A program made the translations under genes and the position numbers. The notes under the pieces were generated by a model. That model saw only the letters and a list, made by a program, of their open reading frames with translations, was not told where the DNA came from and searched no databases. DNA of 64,000 nucleotides from Glossina fuscipes (taxonomy: Eukaryota; Arthropoda; Insecta; Diptera; Glossinidae): assembly GCF_014805625.2 (NCBI RefSeq), contig NW_023998414.1, positions 33,426,495-33,490,494 on the forward strand, written 5' to 3'. Below are positions 25,511-37,400 of this stretch, piece after piece. Position 1 is the stretch's first letter; each line of letters begins with the position of its first letter.

Positions 25511-25979
25511 CCATTTTTACAATTTTTGATTCAAATTTAAGGCTCGGATAACAAGATCTATTGCATTAGGTCGTCAAGGATGAACTTTGCAAAGAAAAAA
25601 AAAAAGGCAAACTTTGCTGATCCCTTATAAATGCAAGAACTTTTTTTATTCATTAAATTATGCGCCCATACTCTCTACACACTTTTTTCACACCGATGAT
25701 ATAATACCCTGGCGGATGAGAGTCTCTGAATTCGTGAAAGGTCAGATTTATTGATTTATCGGAATTGAAATTTTTCTCCTAACAACAAATTGTCCAAAAT
25801 ACGAATGAAGTGGTAGTCAGTGGGAGATAGATCTGGTGAGTATGGATGGAGGATAATGAAGAAGTTCCAACTCCAATTCCTATAGTTTTGCCAGTGTGTG
25901 CTCTGCCGTTATCTTTCAAGAAGATAGTAGTCGATCTGCTGAACGATCTATGTTATTTTTTTTTCTCACTTTTGGTACA

Positions 25980-26400
25980 GCGTATATTAAGTTAGTGCTT
26001 TCATTATACGGATCGATTCTGAGTGGTAACCTGATTTGATCTAAGGCTGTCCGTCCGTCTGTCTGTCTGATATCTGCCCACGTAAATTTGTGTTCAAGCT
26101 ACCCACCTTTTATTACACCGATCAATTCAGAATCATAATTTGAATTGATCTAAGCCTGTCTATCCATCTGTCCGTTTGATGTTTGTCCATGTAATTTCAT
26201 GTTCAAGCTACAGTTCGCAAAGTTTGAGATATTGATTAAATTTGATATAGTGTCATGTTTTAACCTAAAATGATTCAGATCGGTCCATTTTTTCGACCAC
26301 TCCCGATATAAACGCCCTATTCTGGTTTTTTGCGATATGTTTAAGGGGCACTATAGTAACGTTCGTTGAAAATACTCAATACTCGTCAATCTGCTACGGT
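25980..26400 (+). repeat. Dispersed repeat family A, copy with internal tandem duplication
   Basis: The core block (ATACGGATCGATTCTGAGT..., TGATCTAAG, GTCC units, TCAAGCTAC) appears twice in succession, at about 25995-26103 and 26113-26213. It is followed by the family A blocks ATTAAATTTGATATAGTG and TTTTTCGACCACTCCCGATA. Confidence 0.6.
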
Positions 26401-26690
26401 GCTTTCAGTTTAGGTGGTACTGCAGGCGCGTCCTTCGATTGATTTGGCCCATTTGCATTACTAATATGCGTGCAAGAATTTCCAATATTTCTAGCGAATT
26501 TTATATCGATAGCTTAATTTTTGCGGCGAGAAGAATGTGTGCAATAGATAGAGGGACAGAGGGACATGCTTATATCGATATGGAATTTAATCGATTCAAA
26601 TTGTCAGAAGCGTCCTTCTGCGTAACGCAAACGTTTTGACAAAATGAATGTACCGCTCACTCTACAACGCTGGGTACAAAAAGAAATTCG
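26401..26690 (-). repeat. Dispersed repeat family B, copy at 26.4-26.7 kb
   Basis: The plus strand shows TTTCAGTTTAGGTGGTACTG, then AATATGCGTGCAAGAATTTC and ACGTTTTGACAAAATGAATG, matching the copy at 17.4-18.05 kb in the same orientation and immediately abutting a family A copy. Confidence 0.6.
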
Positions 26691-26951
26691 TGTAATCGGA
26701 TAATTATTCACTAATACACTCTTTCAATGTAAATAAACCTAATGGGAGAATTTCTCCTGAATTTCTCGTTTAAGTTTTCTTAACCTGCTGTTTAGAAGCG
26801 AAGCAATTTCGTTTTATTAATCACAAAATTGCCCAGTTACTTGGGATCTTCAAGTGAATCACAAGTATATCAAAACAATTTTTTGAGAAAAAAAAAAAAA
26901 GAAGAGAATTTCTGCTGCCATGCGGATCATCGCTAAGATAAGAGGGAGACT

Positions 26952-26982
<31 letters not shown>

Positions 26983-27299
26983 CACTTTTAAGCAACCCCC
27001 CGCTATCATATAATCGCTAATTTATTTTATATTTTAAAGCAGAGTTTCTTAACATTTTGATACCGCAACGCGAACAAGAGACTTTAATAATATGATAGAT
27101 AGGCTTTACGCGGAATATAATTACATTTAGGAAATTCTGAGTTTAATGCGTATGAACCTTTCTAGATGAGTTCACACAGCGCCTGTTTACATATAGATTT
27201 AAATTTAATTACGTTTTTACGTAAATTGCCTATAAAATTGTTTTAATCAACCATGAGACCGAAGAGGCAGACAAAAGTCTACTCATGTACGTACGTATG

Positions 27300-27430
27300 C
27301 GTGAGTGAGTGAGTGAGTGAGTGAGTGCGTGCGTGCGTGCGTGCGTCCGTGCTTGCGTTTATGTAAGTGCATATGTGACTGTGATAAACGCGCTTGCCTT
27401 TCTTATCACTTGCAGATAGAATTGCGTATA

Positions 27431-27470
<40 letters not shown>
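27300..27470 (+). repeat. Microsatellites (GTGA)n, (GTGC)n and (AT)n
   Basis: GTGA units at about 27300-27325 change to GTGC units up to 27350. A separate AT array follows at 27433-27468. Confidence 0.9.
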
Positions 27471-27472
<2 letters not shown>

Positions 27473-27744
27473 GTGTAAAACAAAAAAAAAAGAAAGAGAA
27501 TGGAGTAGGAAGGTAATAATCATTTTGCGTTTACTCAAGTGTTATATGGCTCTCTCACATTTTCATTTCCATTGCTTTTTACTTTACTTGGCAAACGTAC
27601 GTTAGGTTCTTCATTCTATTTGCTTGATAAACGAGACAATAAAATGTACTAAGCAATCCCGACAGAAATCGAGAAATTCCGTATTTCGGAAATGTATTGC
27701 ACTTGGAAGCATACTTCATCTGAACCGTTCAGATATTTATTATA

Positions 27745-28304
27745 TCAAGTGTTTGCGAAACTTTTTTTGTTCAGTGTCTTTTACAGTAATGGGAAATATT
27801 AGTGTACATAACCGGTTGGATTCGATGGTTTTGACCTTGCTCTATATAAAACAACAGTGTTCCATTTAATATTATCGATTTATTCAGCGCATGCCAATCC
27901 GAGTCATGGAGCGCTCGGAATTCTTCTTCTTTAAAATTCATTACTTTTGTCATTTATTTGAAGAAATCTGCTGCCGAAGCCCATCAAACACGTTCAGCGA
28001 TGCCGCTGAAGGTGAAGCTGCTCCAGCAACGGTTTAAAAGTGGGCGACAAGAATTGACTGAAAATGCCATTTTTAGGCCACTTGTTGCAAGACTTGTCCA
28101 GGATATACTATTGCAGCTCGCATGGAGACGGTGCAGTGCGGCTTGGCTAGCACGCGGATCCACAAAGTTGAAGAAATGCGAAAAAATGGTTCGATGGTTG
28201 GATCGCTGCCCAGTCAATATAATTTCTTTTGACATGGTACCGTCAAGTTGCCAAAAATATTGGAATATCTTGTAAAAAATGATGGAAAAGTATTTTGATC
28301 AGTA
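27745..28304 (+). mobile_element. Internally deleted mariner, copy 2 (right end replaced)
   Basis: The left end TCAAGTGTTTGCGAAA follows TA. Inside, KKSAAEAH matches the N-terminal helix of mariner transposases. The block CATTTTTAGGCCACTTGTTG and a KLPKILEYLVKNDGK stretch match internal and C-terminal transposase parts. A 105-codon ORF at 27958-28275 crosses the deletion and is not a real protein. The element runs directly into the palindromic element at 28305. Confidence 0.75.
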
Positions 28305-28508
28305 TTAGGTCTATACAAAACTTTTGATCATTTGTTCGCTTGAAAAAGCCATTTATTGAGAAAAATTGGTGCAACGTATATTAAGCAAAATAGTAGTCCA
28401 TCATTTTCTACAACATGACGAAAAGCACTTATATTTGTAGGGTGTATCAATTTTCCACAATAAATGCCTTTTCAAGTGAAAAAGTGACTAAAAATTTTTG
28501 CAAATTGA
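28305..28508. mobile_element. Palindromic mariner-end MITE, about 204 bp
   Basis: It starts with TTAGGTCTATACAAAAC after a TA. Its left 65 bp are the reverse complement of its right 65 bp with scattered changes (left: TCGCTTGAAAAAGCCATTTA; right: TAAATGCCTTTTCAAGTGAA). The left arm also contains the inverted form of a block near the right end of mariner copy 1 (TTAATATACGTTGCACCA). It therefore looks built from two mariner right ends facing each other. Confidence 0.65.
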
Positions 28509-28902
28509 TCCATCGATAACCATCTAGCGTGCAGTCAAGCTGTCGATAAAAAGTTGCCAAATGTTGATTTACTCAGTCACTTGTAGCAAACTGAAACGAA
28601 TGACTAAACATAGGTCTTTGATAGCCCCGAGATTTTGTTTATTTTTTTGAGATCTCTTTTTACACGACACAAGTCTCTAATCTTAAAAACGTGTAAATTC
28701 AAGCAAAAAAAAAAAAAAAAATAAAAAAATTTCTTTTCATTTATCAACAAATTAAGAGACTTTTCTCAAAGATATACTGCACTAACTCTGGATATCCAAA
28801 AGCCAACCATAAATAGAATTTCAGTTTCTTTACTTCTTATGCTCACGATGAAGCAACAAGGATGTATGCTAGACTCGTTATTCAATTGATACTATTTACA
28901 CT

Positions 28903-28904
<2 letters not shown>

Positions 28905-28936
<32 letters not shown>
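28905..28936 (+). repeat. (AT)n microsatellite
   Basis: A plain AT array in intergenic DNA with no associated gene. Confidence 0.9.
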
Positions 28937-28939
<3 letters not shown>

Positions 28940-30239
28940 ATCATCAGAAGATACTGAAATGATTCATCTATGGATGCAACTCTTGAAATTCGCAAAAAAT
29001 TCACTTTGGAAAGTGAAATTTTAAATCGCAATATTTAATTTTGAAAACAGATTCGAGACGAGCAAAGCCGACCCATGAAAAACTCTACACAACTTTGCAT
29101 AATATAATACTTCGTCGTAGCGTAAGAAAAACTTTTATCATCATTCTCGCTACCATCAAAATACATAGTTTTCAGAACAACCCTTATATGGAATCTGAAT
29201 TAATTCAGATCAAATTAATGTGATCGAAACTTCGTAAAGTTTTATCCTTTTCGTTGTTAAAACCTTGCTGTTCTTTACTCATTTTCATCATAGAGTATCG
29301 AAGAGTATCGATATTGTTATCGACTACAAGGGGATTAATTTGCGGAGGGCTTAAAACGAATCTACGTTATATGGCCCAAGTACATCATAATAGATTTATA
29401 TGCCGAAGCGGTATTCTGAGCTAATTTCCATCAAAATACTCGGAAAATTCGATCATAAGAGGAGAACCTTACTCTACCCTCTACTCGACGTTTTTCTCTC
29501 TCTCTACCGTTTTCCTTCGAATTTTATCGCGAAACATTAAGAATGTAAAGACTTTTTTCAAGTGACACAATATAGGGGGCGTGGATCTAGAAATAGTGAA
29601 ATCATATCCATTTTCAGTATCGTTCATACTTGAGCAAAGCAAAACACGTGACAGGTGAAGGTGTGACACATGTCATATTTCGTTAAAATATCTTGAGAAT
29701 TTGTGATCTATAAACCGAACACACAAATACACGGATGAATGGATTAAATGGATTCAAGAAACCATTCTAATAAAAAATAGACCGCATAGGTCGGTCTGCA
29801 GTCCCTCTGAGGATTGTGTTAAAAACACAGAAAAATTGCATTAAAAAATAAAAATGAAATTATTGCAAACAACGACTGGAGGTAAAAAGTGTTCAAAAAT
29901 TTGATACAGCGCAGCAAGTGGCGCATGTAATTTTAAAAAAGCAAAAAAAAAAAAACAATCAAAGCCAGCAAAAAGTACAAGAAAAGCAAAAACAAATGAA
30001 AAGAAAAGAAAAGAAAAGAAAGAAAATTGTGCATGAGTTGCTTAAAAAAAGTTGAATAAAAGTGAAAATTCGAATCGAATTAATAAAATAATTAATTAAT
30101 TAATTAAATAAAATTAATTAATTAAAAACATATATTCATCAGCTTTCCAAAGGTAATCTCTTATGTTTTCTATTTGTATTTAAATTTCAAATGCTCTCAA
30201 CAACGGTCACCCGGTAGTAGTAGTACCCGAGTACATTAC

Positions 30240-30290
30240 CGTCAAAACGATCGATGTCGATATCGATGATCTCGATCTGAGTTTAATATG
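30240..30290. promoter_or_regulatory. Cluster of ATCGAT-like sites
   Basis: CGATCGATGTCGATATCGATGATCTCGAT holds repeated ATCGAT and GATATC words resembling the DREF site TATCGATA. It could mark a promoter or insulator of an unseen first exon, but no gene start was recognised beside it. Confidence 0.2.
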
Positions 30291-30439
30291 CGAATACAGA
30301 AAAACATACCGTTTCGTATGACCATCAGTATCCTTAACATACTGCGCTAACTAATATGGTCTCATGAAGCTTTTAGTCTAAACACATTCACGTATTCCGT
30401 GATAACCTGCGTCAAAACCCTGCGTAATTATTACAGCGC

Positions 30440-30491
30440 AGCAGAAAAGCCCTCATTTTCGAACTATAGAACGTACTTCAAATTTATAGAA

Positions 30492-30525
<34 letters not shown>

Positions 30526-30570
30526 GGTTTTAATGTTACTTTCGGATCTAAATTTCTATTTATTCTTAAC
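30440..30570. mobile_element. Degraded MITE related to the copy at 30677
   Basis: ATTTTCGAACTATAGAACGT followed by ACTTCAAATTTATAG parallels the left half of the copy at 30677 (ATTTTTCGGACTATAAGACG, then GCTTTAAATTTAGAG). A TTACTTTCGGATC block to the right parallels its middle. An A-run at 30498-30523 interrupts it. Confidence 0.5.
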
Positions 30571-30676
30571 ATAACTCGTACAGTACAATATTCAGTAAAA
30601 GAGTGTAAGTAAATCGTTAATTCGATCGCTTATCTTGCGATAACTTGCCGCATACCTACATTCAACGGTCTTTCAT

Positions 30677-30823
30677 ATTTTTCGGACTATAAGACGTGCT
30701 TTAAATTTAGAGACAATTTATTTGAAAAAATATTTTAATTTCACCTTTCGATCATACGATGCATCCGAAAGTCGAAGAATCCATTCTTCTATATAAAAAG
30801 TTGCGTCTTATAGTCCGAAAAAT
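30677..30823. mobile_element. MITE with perfect 20-bp terminal inverted repeats
   Basis: The left end ATTTTTCGGACTATAAGACG (30677-30696) is exactly complementary to the right end CGTCTTATAGTCCGAAAAAT (30804-30823). The interior is about 107 bp and noncoding. The TIR has the CGGACTATAAG word of widespread animal MITEs attributed to pogo/Tigger-like transposons. That attribution is from memory. Confidence 0.75.
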
Positions 30824-31396
30824 ACGGCATATAAAGATGACAATGCCGTGATTGTTCTGCTAGGTCGGCTATACATTGCTTAGATATCGGTCTACATTAC
30901 TTTGGGAGCGATGGTAGGCCGACCATCGTCAAGTGGTGGGCGGAAAGGAGTCACTCAACGAGTAACTTGCCTCAATTGTTGCGTGGAAATAATGTTTCAT
31001 TTTTGAAGGATTTGCCTGCCGGGGCCAAGAATCAAAGCATCACTGACAAAGCAATTTGAATCATAGGCAAGTCTTACAACTTTTGTGGGCGCATAAAGTA
31101 AAAGTGAAACCATACGAAATTTGAATGATGAGTATATGACCCCGGGAGGAGACTGATTGTTCTCAATACGTAAGTTAATCATTTTTCTTTCTCTATTATT
31201 TGCATAATTTTTCGAGTTTTAAGTTTAATGTTTATGTTTTTATATTAATATCATTATTATATATGTAGCGAATTAATTCGATCAGTAAATTAACAGAAGG
31301 CATATGAATTTCCGAAAAAGGATTTTCCCACTTATGAAATTTATGAAATTTGCTTAAGGTGAGTATCTAAAGTTCGTTATTGGGCGCATATGGCTT

Positions 31397-31437
<41 letters not shown>

Positions 31438-31537
31438 NNNNNNNNNNNNNNNNNNNNNNNNNNNNNNNNNNNNNNNNNNNNNNNNNNNNNNNNNNNNNNN
31501 NNNNNNNNNNNNNNNNNNNNNNNNNNNNNNNNNNNNN
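31438..31537. other. Assembly gap (100 N) inside a T homopolymer
   Basis: Exactly 100 N, the convention for a gap of unknown size, flanked by T-runs of about 39-40 bases on both sides. Missing sequence here could hide anything from a longer T-run to a repeat insertion. Confidence 0.99.
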
Positions 31538-31577
<40 letters not shown>

Positions 31578-31711
31578 ATTTACACGAAGAGAGTGTTAAA
31601 AGCTGAGATTGAACTCTAATCAGTGTGTGAAATAAGTGTTGTACGCATGCATGCATAATTTGCTTTACTTATTTACTGATTTAATTTATTTTGTGTTGTT
31701 TATTGTTTATT

Positions 31712-31776
31712 TACTTACTCACTCACTCACTCACTTACTTACTTACTTATTTACTTACTTACTTACTTACTTAGTT
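31712..31776 (+). repeat. (TTAC/TCAC)n tetranucleotide array
   Basis: Tandem TTAC and TCAC units with a few TTAT variants in otherwise plain intergenic DNA. Confidence 0.9.
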
Positions 31777-31779
31777 GTA

Positions 31780-32326
31780 TGAATGAAGGAATGAATGAAT
31801 CGTAGTAGAGAGGCTGCGATGGGCGCACTTTTATTTTATTTTACTTTTTTTTTTTATTTTATGATTTATTTATTTACTTAGTTTTCTTAACTGCGTGGCT
31901 ATAAGAACATTGTAAGGTGGATTGCCACGATGCGTCTGTGATGTATGTAATTGATTTTCTTTTAGGCGGTTTTTATTATTATACGATATCCTTAATGTAA
32001 TCGGTATTTCACAGGTAAAATTTTACGATTAACTAACTGGTTGTCGTGATGTCGATCACGGTAATGACGTTTAATGTTTGAATCATCATCGCGATTAAGG
32101 CAAATTGGTATGAGTAAGAAAACAACTTTCTGACAATTTGACAAAACCGATGACTAATCATACTTATTGCAGCAACAATTTTTATCGATTCACTTTAAGA
32201 AATAATTGTATTTGTAAATGAGAGAAGAACAACAATATTTAGCTCATACCTGTAATATTTATTTATCTATATTTGTTTTTTTTTTTTTTTTTTTATATTT
32301 ATTTTCTTTTTCTTTATTACTATTAC

Positions 32327-32360
<34 letters not shown>

Positions 32361-34140
32361 GTTATTAATATTCTTTATCAAGTTTATTTGGATTTATTTA
32401 TTTTTGTTTTTCTGTTTCTCACACATGTAATGTACAAGCAACACCTTAAACATATCTCGACGATCTTGTCTCTTCGCTTTAACTTTGAAAAAAGTTGATG
32501 CTTTTAGCGATGTATTGTTTGTGCGTTAGCGTTATTATATGGTATGTTTTTATTTATTTATTTACTTCTTTTTTCTTTTTTTTTTCTTATTGTTGTTATT
32601 ATCATTTTTTTAAAGCATTATTTTGCTTTCGTGCTTAAAAGGAACGCAACAGTATTTTAAATGGCAGGGAGAGAGCATTTACGGTTAAATGATTATAAAG
32701 CAATTCTTTTAAAAGGTTATTGAAATCATTTGTTCAATCATTTATTCATTCAATCATTTAATGTATCTTGAAAATCGCCATAAAAGTAATTATAAAGTCT
32801 GAACACGATTCTGATTAATAAGAAATAAAATGCACACAATACTAGAAAACGCCAGCTTAATATATCCATGATTTGTTCACATGTGCACAAAAAAACACGC
32901 TTAACAAAGTTTTAATTATTATTATTTTTATTTTTTTTTATTTTTATTTATTTAATTTATTATCGCAAAGCGTACTCCACTAAACACGTAAACTTGACCA
33001 TAAACTCGTAGCAAAATGATATTTAAAAAAAAAATAAATAAAGAAATCAAAAAAAACAAACAAAAAACAATACAAAAAGAAAACAGCAAGAACAACAATA
33101 GCGAAAAGGAATAGCAGCAAGGCAAAGAAAAACTTTTGTCGTAGATAATTTTCTTTGCTTAAAAAAGAAAAAAAAAAAAAAAACTCCGCAATTTTCTGTT
33201 GTAGTGACGCTTTTGATAATTTATCAGCGAATGACGGACCGCAGAGTCAAACCAATGCGTACATATATGTGCATATGTTAGCATTGAATAATCGCGTTTT
33301 TAACGATGGACGATATAATAATACAGCAGCAACAATGAAGCGATCATTCTATATACATATATATATATACACACACACACACATACACACACATACATAC
33401 ACACTCTATATAAATACACGTATACCCATATATATATATATAATCACACGCTCACTAAGTATATAAACTTAACTAAATATGTTTGCACTATGCTTATAAA
33501 TGTACATACGTACATATGTACGTATATACGTACCCGTTACACTACTAATGCACATATGTTTAACTAACACTTTCGGTAATACAAAAAAAAGAAAAACAAC
33601 AACAACAACAGCAACAAAAAAAAACGCAGCTACTAGTTTATCTAACAATCAAACTAAATGATTGCCTGCCTGTCCGCCTTACGTAGCGATTGCTTTACCT
33701 TACAAAAAGTGCAACGAAAGTTTTATGTCATTCAGTTGAAGTACAAATATTTTACACAAATAACAACAAACAAAAATGATACCAAGTAAATAAATATTGT
33801 AAATAAACAACAGAATTCCGTAAATCAGTTATTCAACCAAAACCGTTTAATGCTCAGCTTGTATGACTAACAAAACATAATAATAAAAAAAAAAAAACAA
33901 AAAAATTATTTAAAGAGAAGGCGAAAAAAGAGAGTCTTGGTAAATAATTAAACTGAAATAATTTACAAAAAGTCACACATGATGAACACATACTTACTTA
34001 CTCGCTATTATTTATTTATTTAATTTCCTTTAAATTGCTTGGGTATATAACGGCGATCTAGCCTTTAACTTCTAATCACCATCAATATTATTTTCATTCT
34101 GTCTCTTACGACGAGCGGAGAGGGAGGAGGAGAGAGAGAG

Positions 34141-34173
<33 letters not shown>

Positions 34174-34345
34174 CAAGAGGAAAGAGAAAGTAATATTGGA
34201 ATTCTAAAAAAAAAGAGTAAAAAGAATTTTTGTTCAATCAAGCGAGAGCAGAGTCTCTCGCTTTCCTTCTGCTTAGATACGATTACGTTCCAAAGAATAG
34301 CGGTTTACGAAATGAGTTCACAATTTTTTTGATTTTTAAACTTTC
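31780..34345. other. Low-complexity intergenic DNA
   Basis: No gene supported. Contains (ATT)n at about 32318-32362, CA-rich repeats at 33368-33405, A-rich DNA at 33026-33183 and an (AG)n tract at 34125-34175. Confidence 0.5.
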
Positions 34346-34922
34346 ATACCCTACACCAGTTATGGTACAAGGTATACTAAGTGAGTTCGATCGTATGTAA
34401 CACGCGGAAGGGCTTAAGATAGATCAACCTTTTATTATACCGATCGATTCAGAATCATAATGGGATTTAATTTAAGCTTGTCTGTCCGTCTGATATCTGT
34501 CCATGTAAATTTGCGTTCAAACTACACGTCGCAATTTCTTTTAGATATTTTAACGAAAATTTGGTACGTCACTGTGTTTTGACCCAAGAACGAAAGCTAT
34601 TGCTTATCGACTTTCTCGACCATTCCCCATATAACGCCCTATTCTAAAGAATAAGAAGAAACAAAAAAGCAATTTGTAAAATTTCTCGACAAAAGTGACT
34701 AAGCAGCAGTACTTCGGCATTCTAAATTGATATCAAAACTTTGGACCGGTTAGGGCAATTGTTGAACCCTCCCTCTCATATAACGCAAACAAAAAATGTG
34801 TCTTTATATAGAAACAAGATATAACTTTTGTGTTTTGTAATAAAAATAAGAATTGTGTTAGAGGATGTGGCGTAGGGTTTTCAAAGGTCGGCCTTGCTCC
34901 ACTATAATGTTCTTACTTATTT
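34346..34922 (+). repeat. Dispersed repeat family A, well-preserved copy (about 580 bp)
   Basis: It opens with ATACCCTACACCAGTTATGG and closes with GGCGTAGGGTTTTCAAAGG then CACTATAATGTTCTTACTT. Internal blocks in order: GGAAGGGCTTAAGATAGATC, GATCGATTCAGAATCATAAT, TTGTCTGTCCGTCTGATATC, GTTTTGACCCAAGAACG and TCGACCATTCCCCATATAAC. ACCCTACAC at one end and GTAGGGT at the other are inverted relative to each other. No ORF. Confidence 0.65.
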
Positions 34923-35241
34923 TCTATCTATAGATATGCAGATTAAATGATTTTTGTTTCTAATTTCAGATTAGCACTCCACACAAACATATACAATATG
35001 TCGTAATTTAAAGATGCTCCTGAAGAATGATTCCACTGTTATCCGTTTTTAATATTTCTAATACTAAAGATATATTTTAGGAAACTTTCTTTAATGCTAT
35101 TACTCTATTATCTTTCCTTTCATGCAAAAACAATTGAAAGAAAAAATCAAGCCTTTTTTTAGAGCTACCCATTAACGGATATCTGATATTCTGCAGAACT
35201 TCTTTTGTCTTTAATCGTCTTGACTTCTTCATTGAATCCAA

Positions 35242-35275
<34 letters not shown>

Positions 35276-35509
35276 AATATATAACAGTAGTTATGTAATC
35301 CATATATATACTTAACAAGGGCCACTCCAATAATACATATATAAGACGGCACCGTTAACACACTCATATGATTCGTCCTTACGTCCAACCTTCAAACAAT
35401 ACCTATCAAATTCATAATGACATGCCGACAATTAAATTAAAATTTACAGGCATATCCGTGAAGTTTTATATCAAATTACTTTCACGAATAAATTTTCATC
35501 ATAAAATAT

Positions 35510-36095
35510 AAAAAAAAGGGAGATTTTTGCCTTATAAAGGCTTAGTTTTGATACAAAACTTATTATCGGATGGGATTCAAAAGACAAAGTTACGCGATTC
35601 AAATTCGCTAAAATTACTTTCAATGTCAAACTGCTGTGGTGGACCGATGTTCACTATGAATTAATAAAAATGACCATATAAAGATTCAGTTGTTGTAGAA
35701 ATGGTTAGAAATGGTAAGAGATTCAAAAATTGTCCCTCCCATGTGGCGAAAAACTATATTACTAGGGGTTTCTTGTCGCGAAATTGTAAGAAATTAAGAG
35801 AATTTTTTCATATAATGACTTGTATGTGGAACGGTTGAATAAATGATCCGATTTGAACCATTTTCAATAGGGTTTGTCCTTGGGCCAAAACATGTCCATG
35901 TACGGAATTATCATTAAAATATCCCCAAAAATTTGCATACTTTACGCTGAACCCAAGAATACATAGACGGACATCGGGCGCACAAACAACCTTACAAATT
36001 GATTCTGAATCGATTGGTATAATAAGAGGTATGTCTATCGCAGATCCTTTTGGTGATTGCGCCTATCTGCACAAACCAGAATGCAAAGGTATAAA
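35510..36095 (-). repeat. Dispersed repeat family A, minus-strand copy
   Basis: The plus strand shows CGCGATTCAAATTCGCTAAA, GGCCAAAACATGTCC, GACGGACATCGGGCG and TTGATTCTGAATCGATTGGT, the reverse order and complement of the copy at 34346. Confidence 0.55.
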
Positions 36096-36739
36096 AGAAA
36101 AAATGATGCTTTCAATGCCTGTTGATGCTATCGCTTCATTATTTGCGCCTAGCGATGGCTAGCTATAAAGTTTACTACCATCTTTTCGACTATACGCGTA
36201 TTAAGACATTGCAAGAAAAACACCCTGTTGTGACTTTATACATAACTGTATTTCCGTTTAGCATTTAGATATATCACTTGCTACTTTTTAGCCGCCAACT
36301 TGTTACACGCTGTCAACATTTTTCTATTTTTTCAAAAATTCAACTTTGATTGGTTGATCGGTTATTTATTAGTTCATTATATAACATGAACTGTTTCGCT
36401 TGATTAGACAAAATCAATGAAGTGTGCGGGAATGTTGGCCCAAATTGCAGACGATACTTCTTACGAAGCTCCTATTTCTTTACTCATTTATTTTCTTTGC
36501 ATAAACAATGACAGCTATTCATAGTCTTGTGGACTGTGTCTTACTTATCGTATCATTTTATGAATTTGAAAAACTTGTCGTTTAGGTTAGATGGCTTTTA
36601 TAAATGTTTGAAGAAAATTTCTCCAAATCCCTAACATATAATCTGAGTGTGTTGACAGTCATTTTGGAACTGATCCAAGAATAAAGACATGTGCTAAAGT
36701 TGATCTCATTATTCAACCTTACGTTACAACATTAGTAGT

Positions 36740-37400
36740 AGATGGTACATCAAGTATCCTCGTATGCACGTAATAGCCAAGAGAACTTAAGATAGATACC
36801 CTGCTTATGTTAGTTATTATGGAGATATTTTTGGTCCCAGGACGAATATTGTTGAAAATAAAAAATGTATATTGATCCATAGCAATATGACATCAAAATT
36901 GAATGCAGCAAGCTTGAGCGACATTGGTCTATTTCTTGGAACCTATCCTATATAGAGATTCTCATCAAGAAAAGAGGAGGATTTAGTTTTCTAAATTTGG
37001 GCAGTCCCATGAAAAGTAAGTCTTTATGTAAATGTAAATATGACCACTTCCATGATTGATCAAAAGTCCTTATCTGAATTATCTTATCATTCCTCTTCGT
37101 TGATCGCTTTGAAGAACATTCGAGTTCTGTTATCAGTACATAATCATAGATCGACCTAAAGCACTAGTTCACTTTAGTCACTCTTGCTTATATGTTTATG
37201 GTTTGACATGCATAGCATGACATTCCCAGATTTCTATTTTTCCTTAGTCTAAAACCGTTCTTATCTATTTTCAATAGTGCTTATCCTTTGACTAAAACTT
37301 AAAACTCTGCAAACGACAAACGAATAGACAGACTGAGGGACGGACATGCTTAATGAATATGAGTTTTATCATTTCCCAATCGATCGATCTTATCAAATAT
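36740..37400 (+). repeat. Degenerate family A blocks
   Basis: GAACTTAAGATAGATACC and TTTTGGTCCCAGGACG occur in A order. A separate minus-strand fragment at about 37250-37390 has TTTCAATAGTGCTTATCC and GGGACGGACATGC. Both are fragmentary. Confidence 0.4.

Noticed and set aside
27958..28275. 105-codon ORF starting KKSAAEAH-like
   Set aside because: It lies inside a deleted mariner copy and joins two distant transposase parts. It is not a host gene or a working transposase.
31354..31656. ORFs spanning the N gap
   Set aside because: They are poly-Lys or poly-Phe from homopolymers plus unknown bases.
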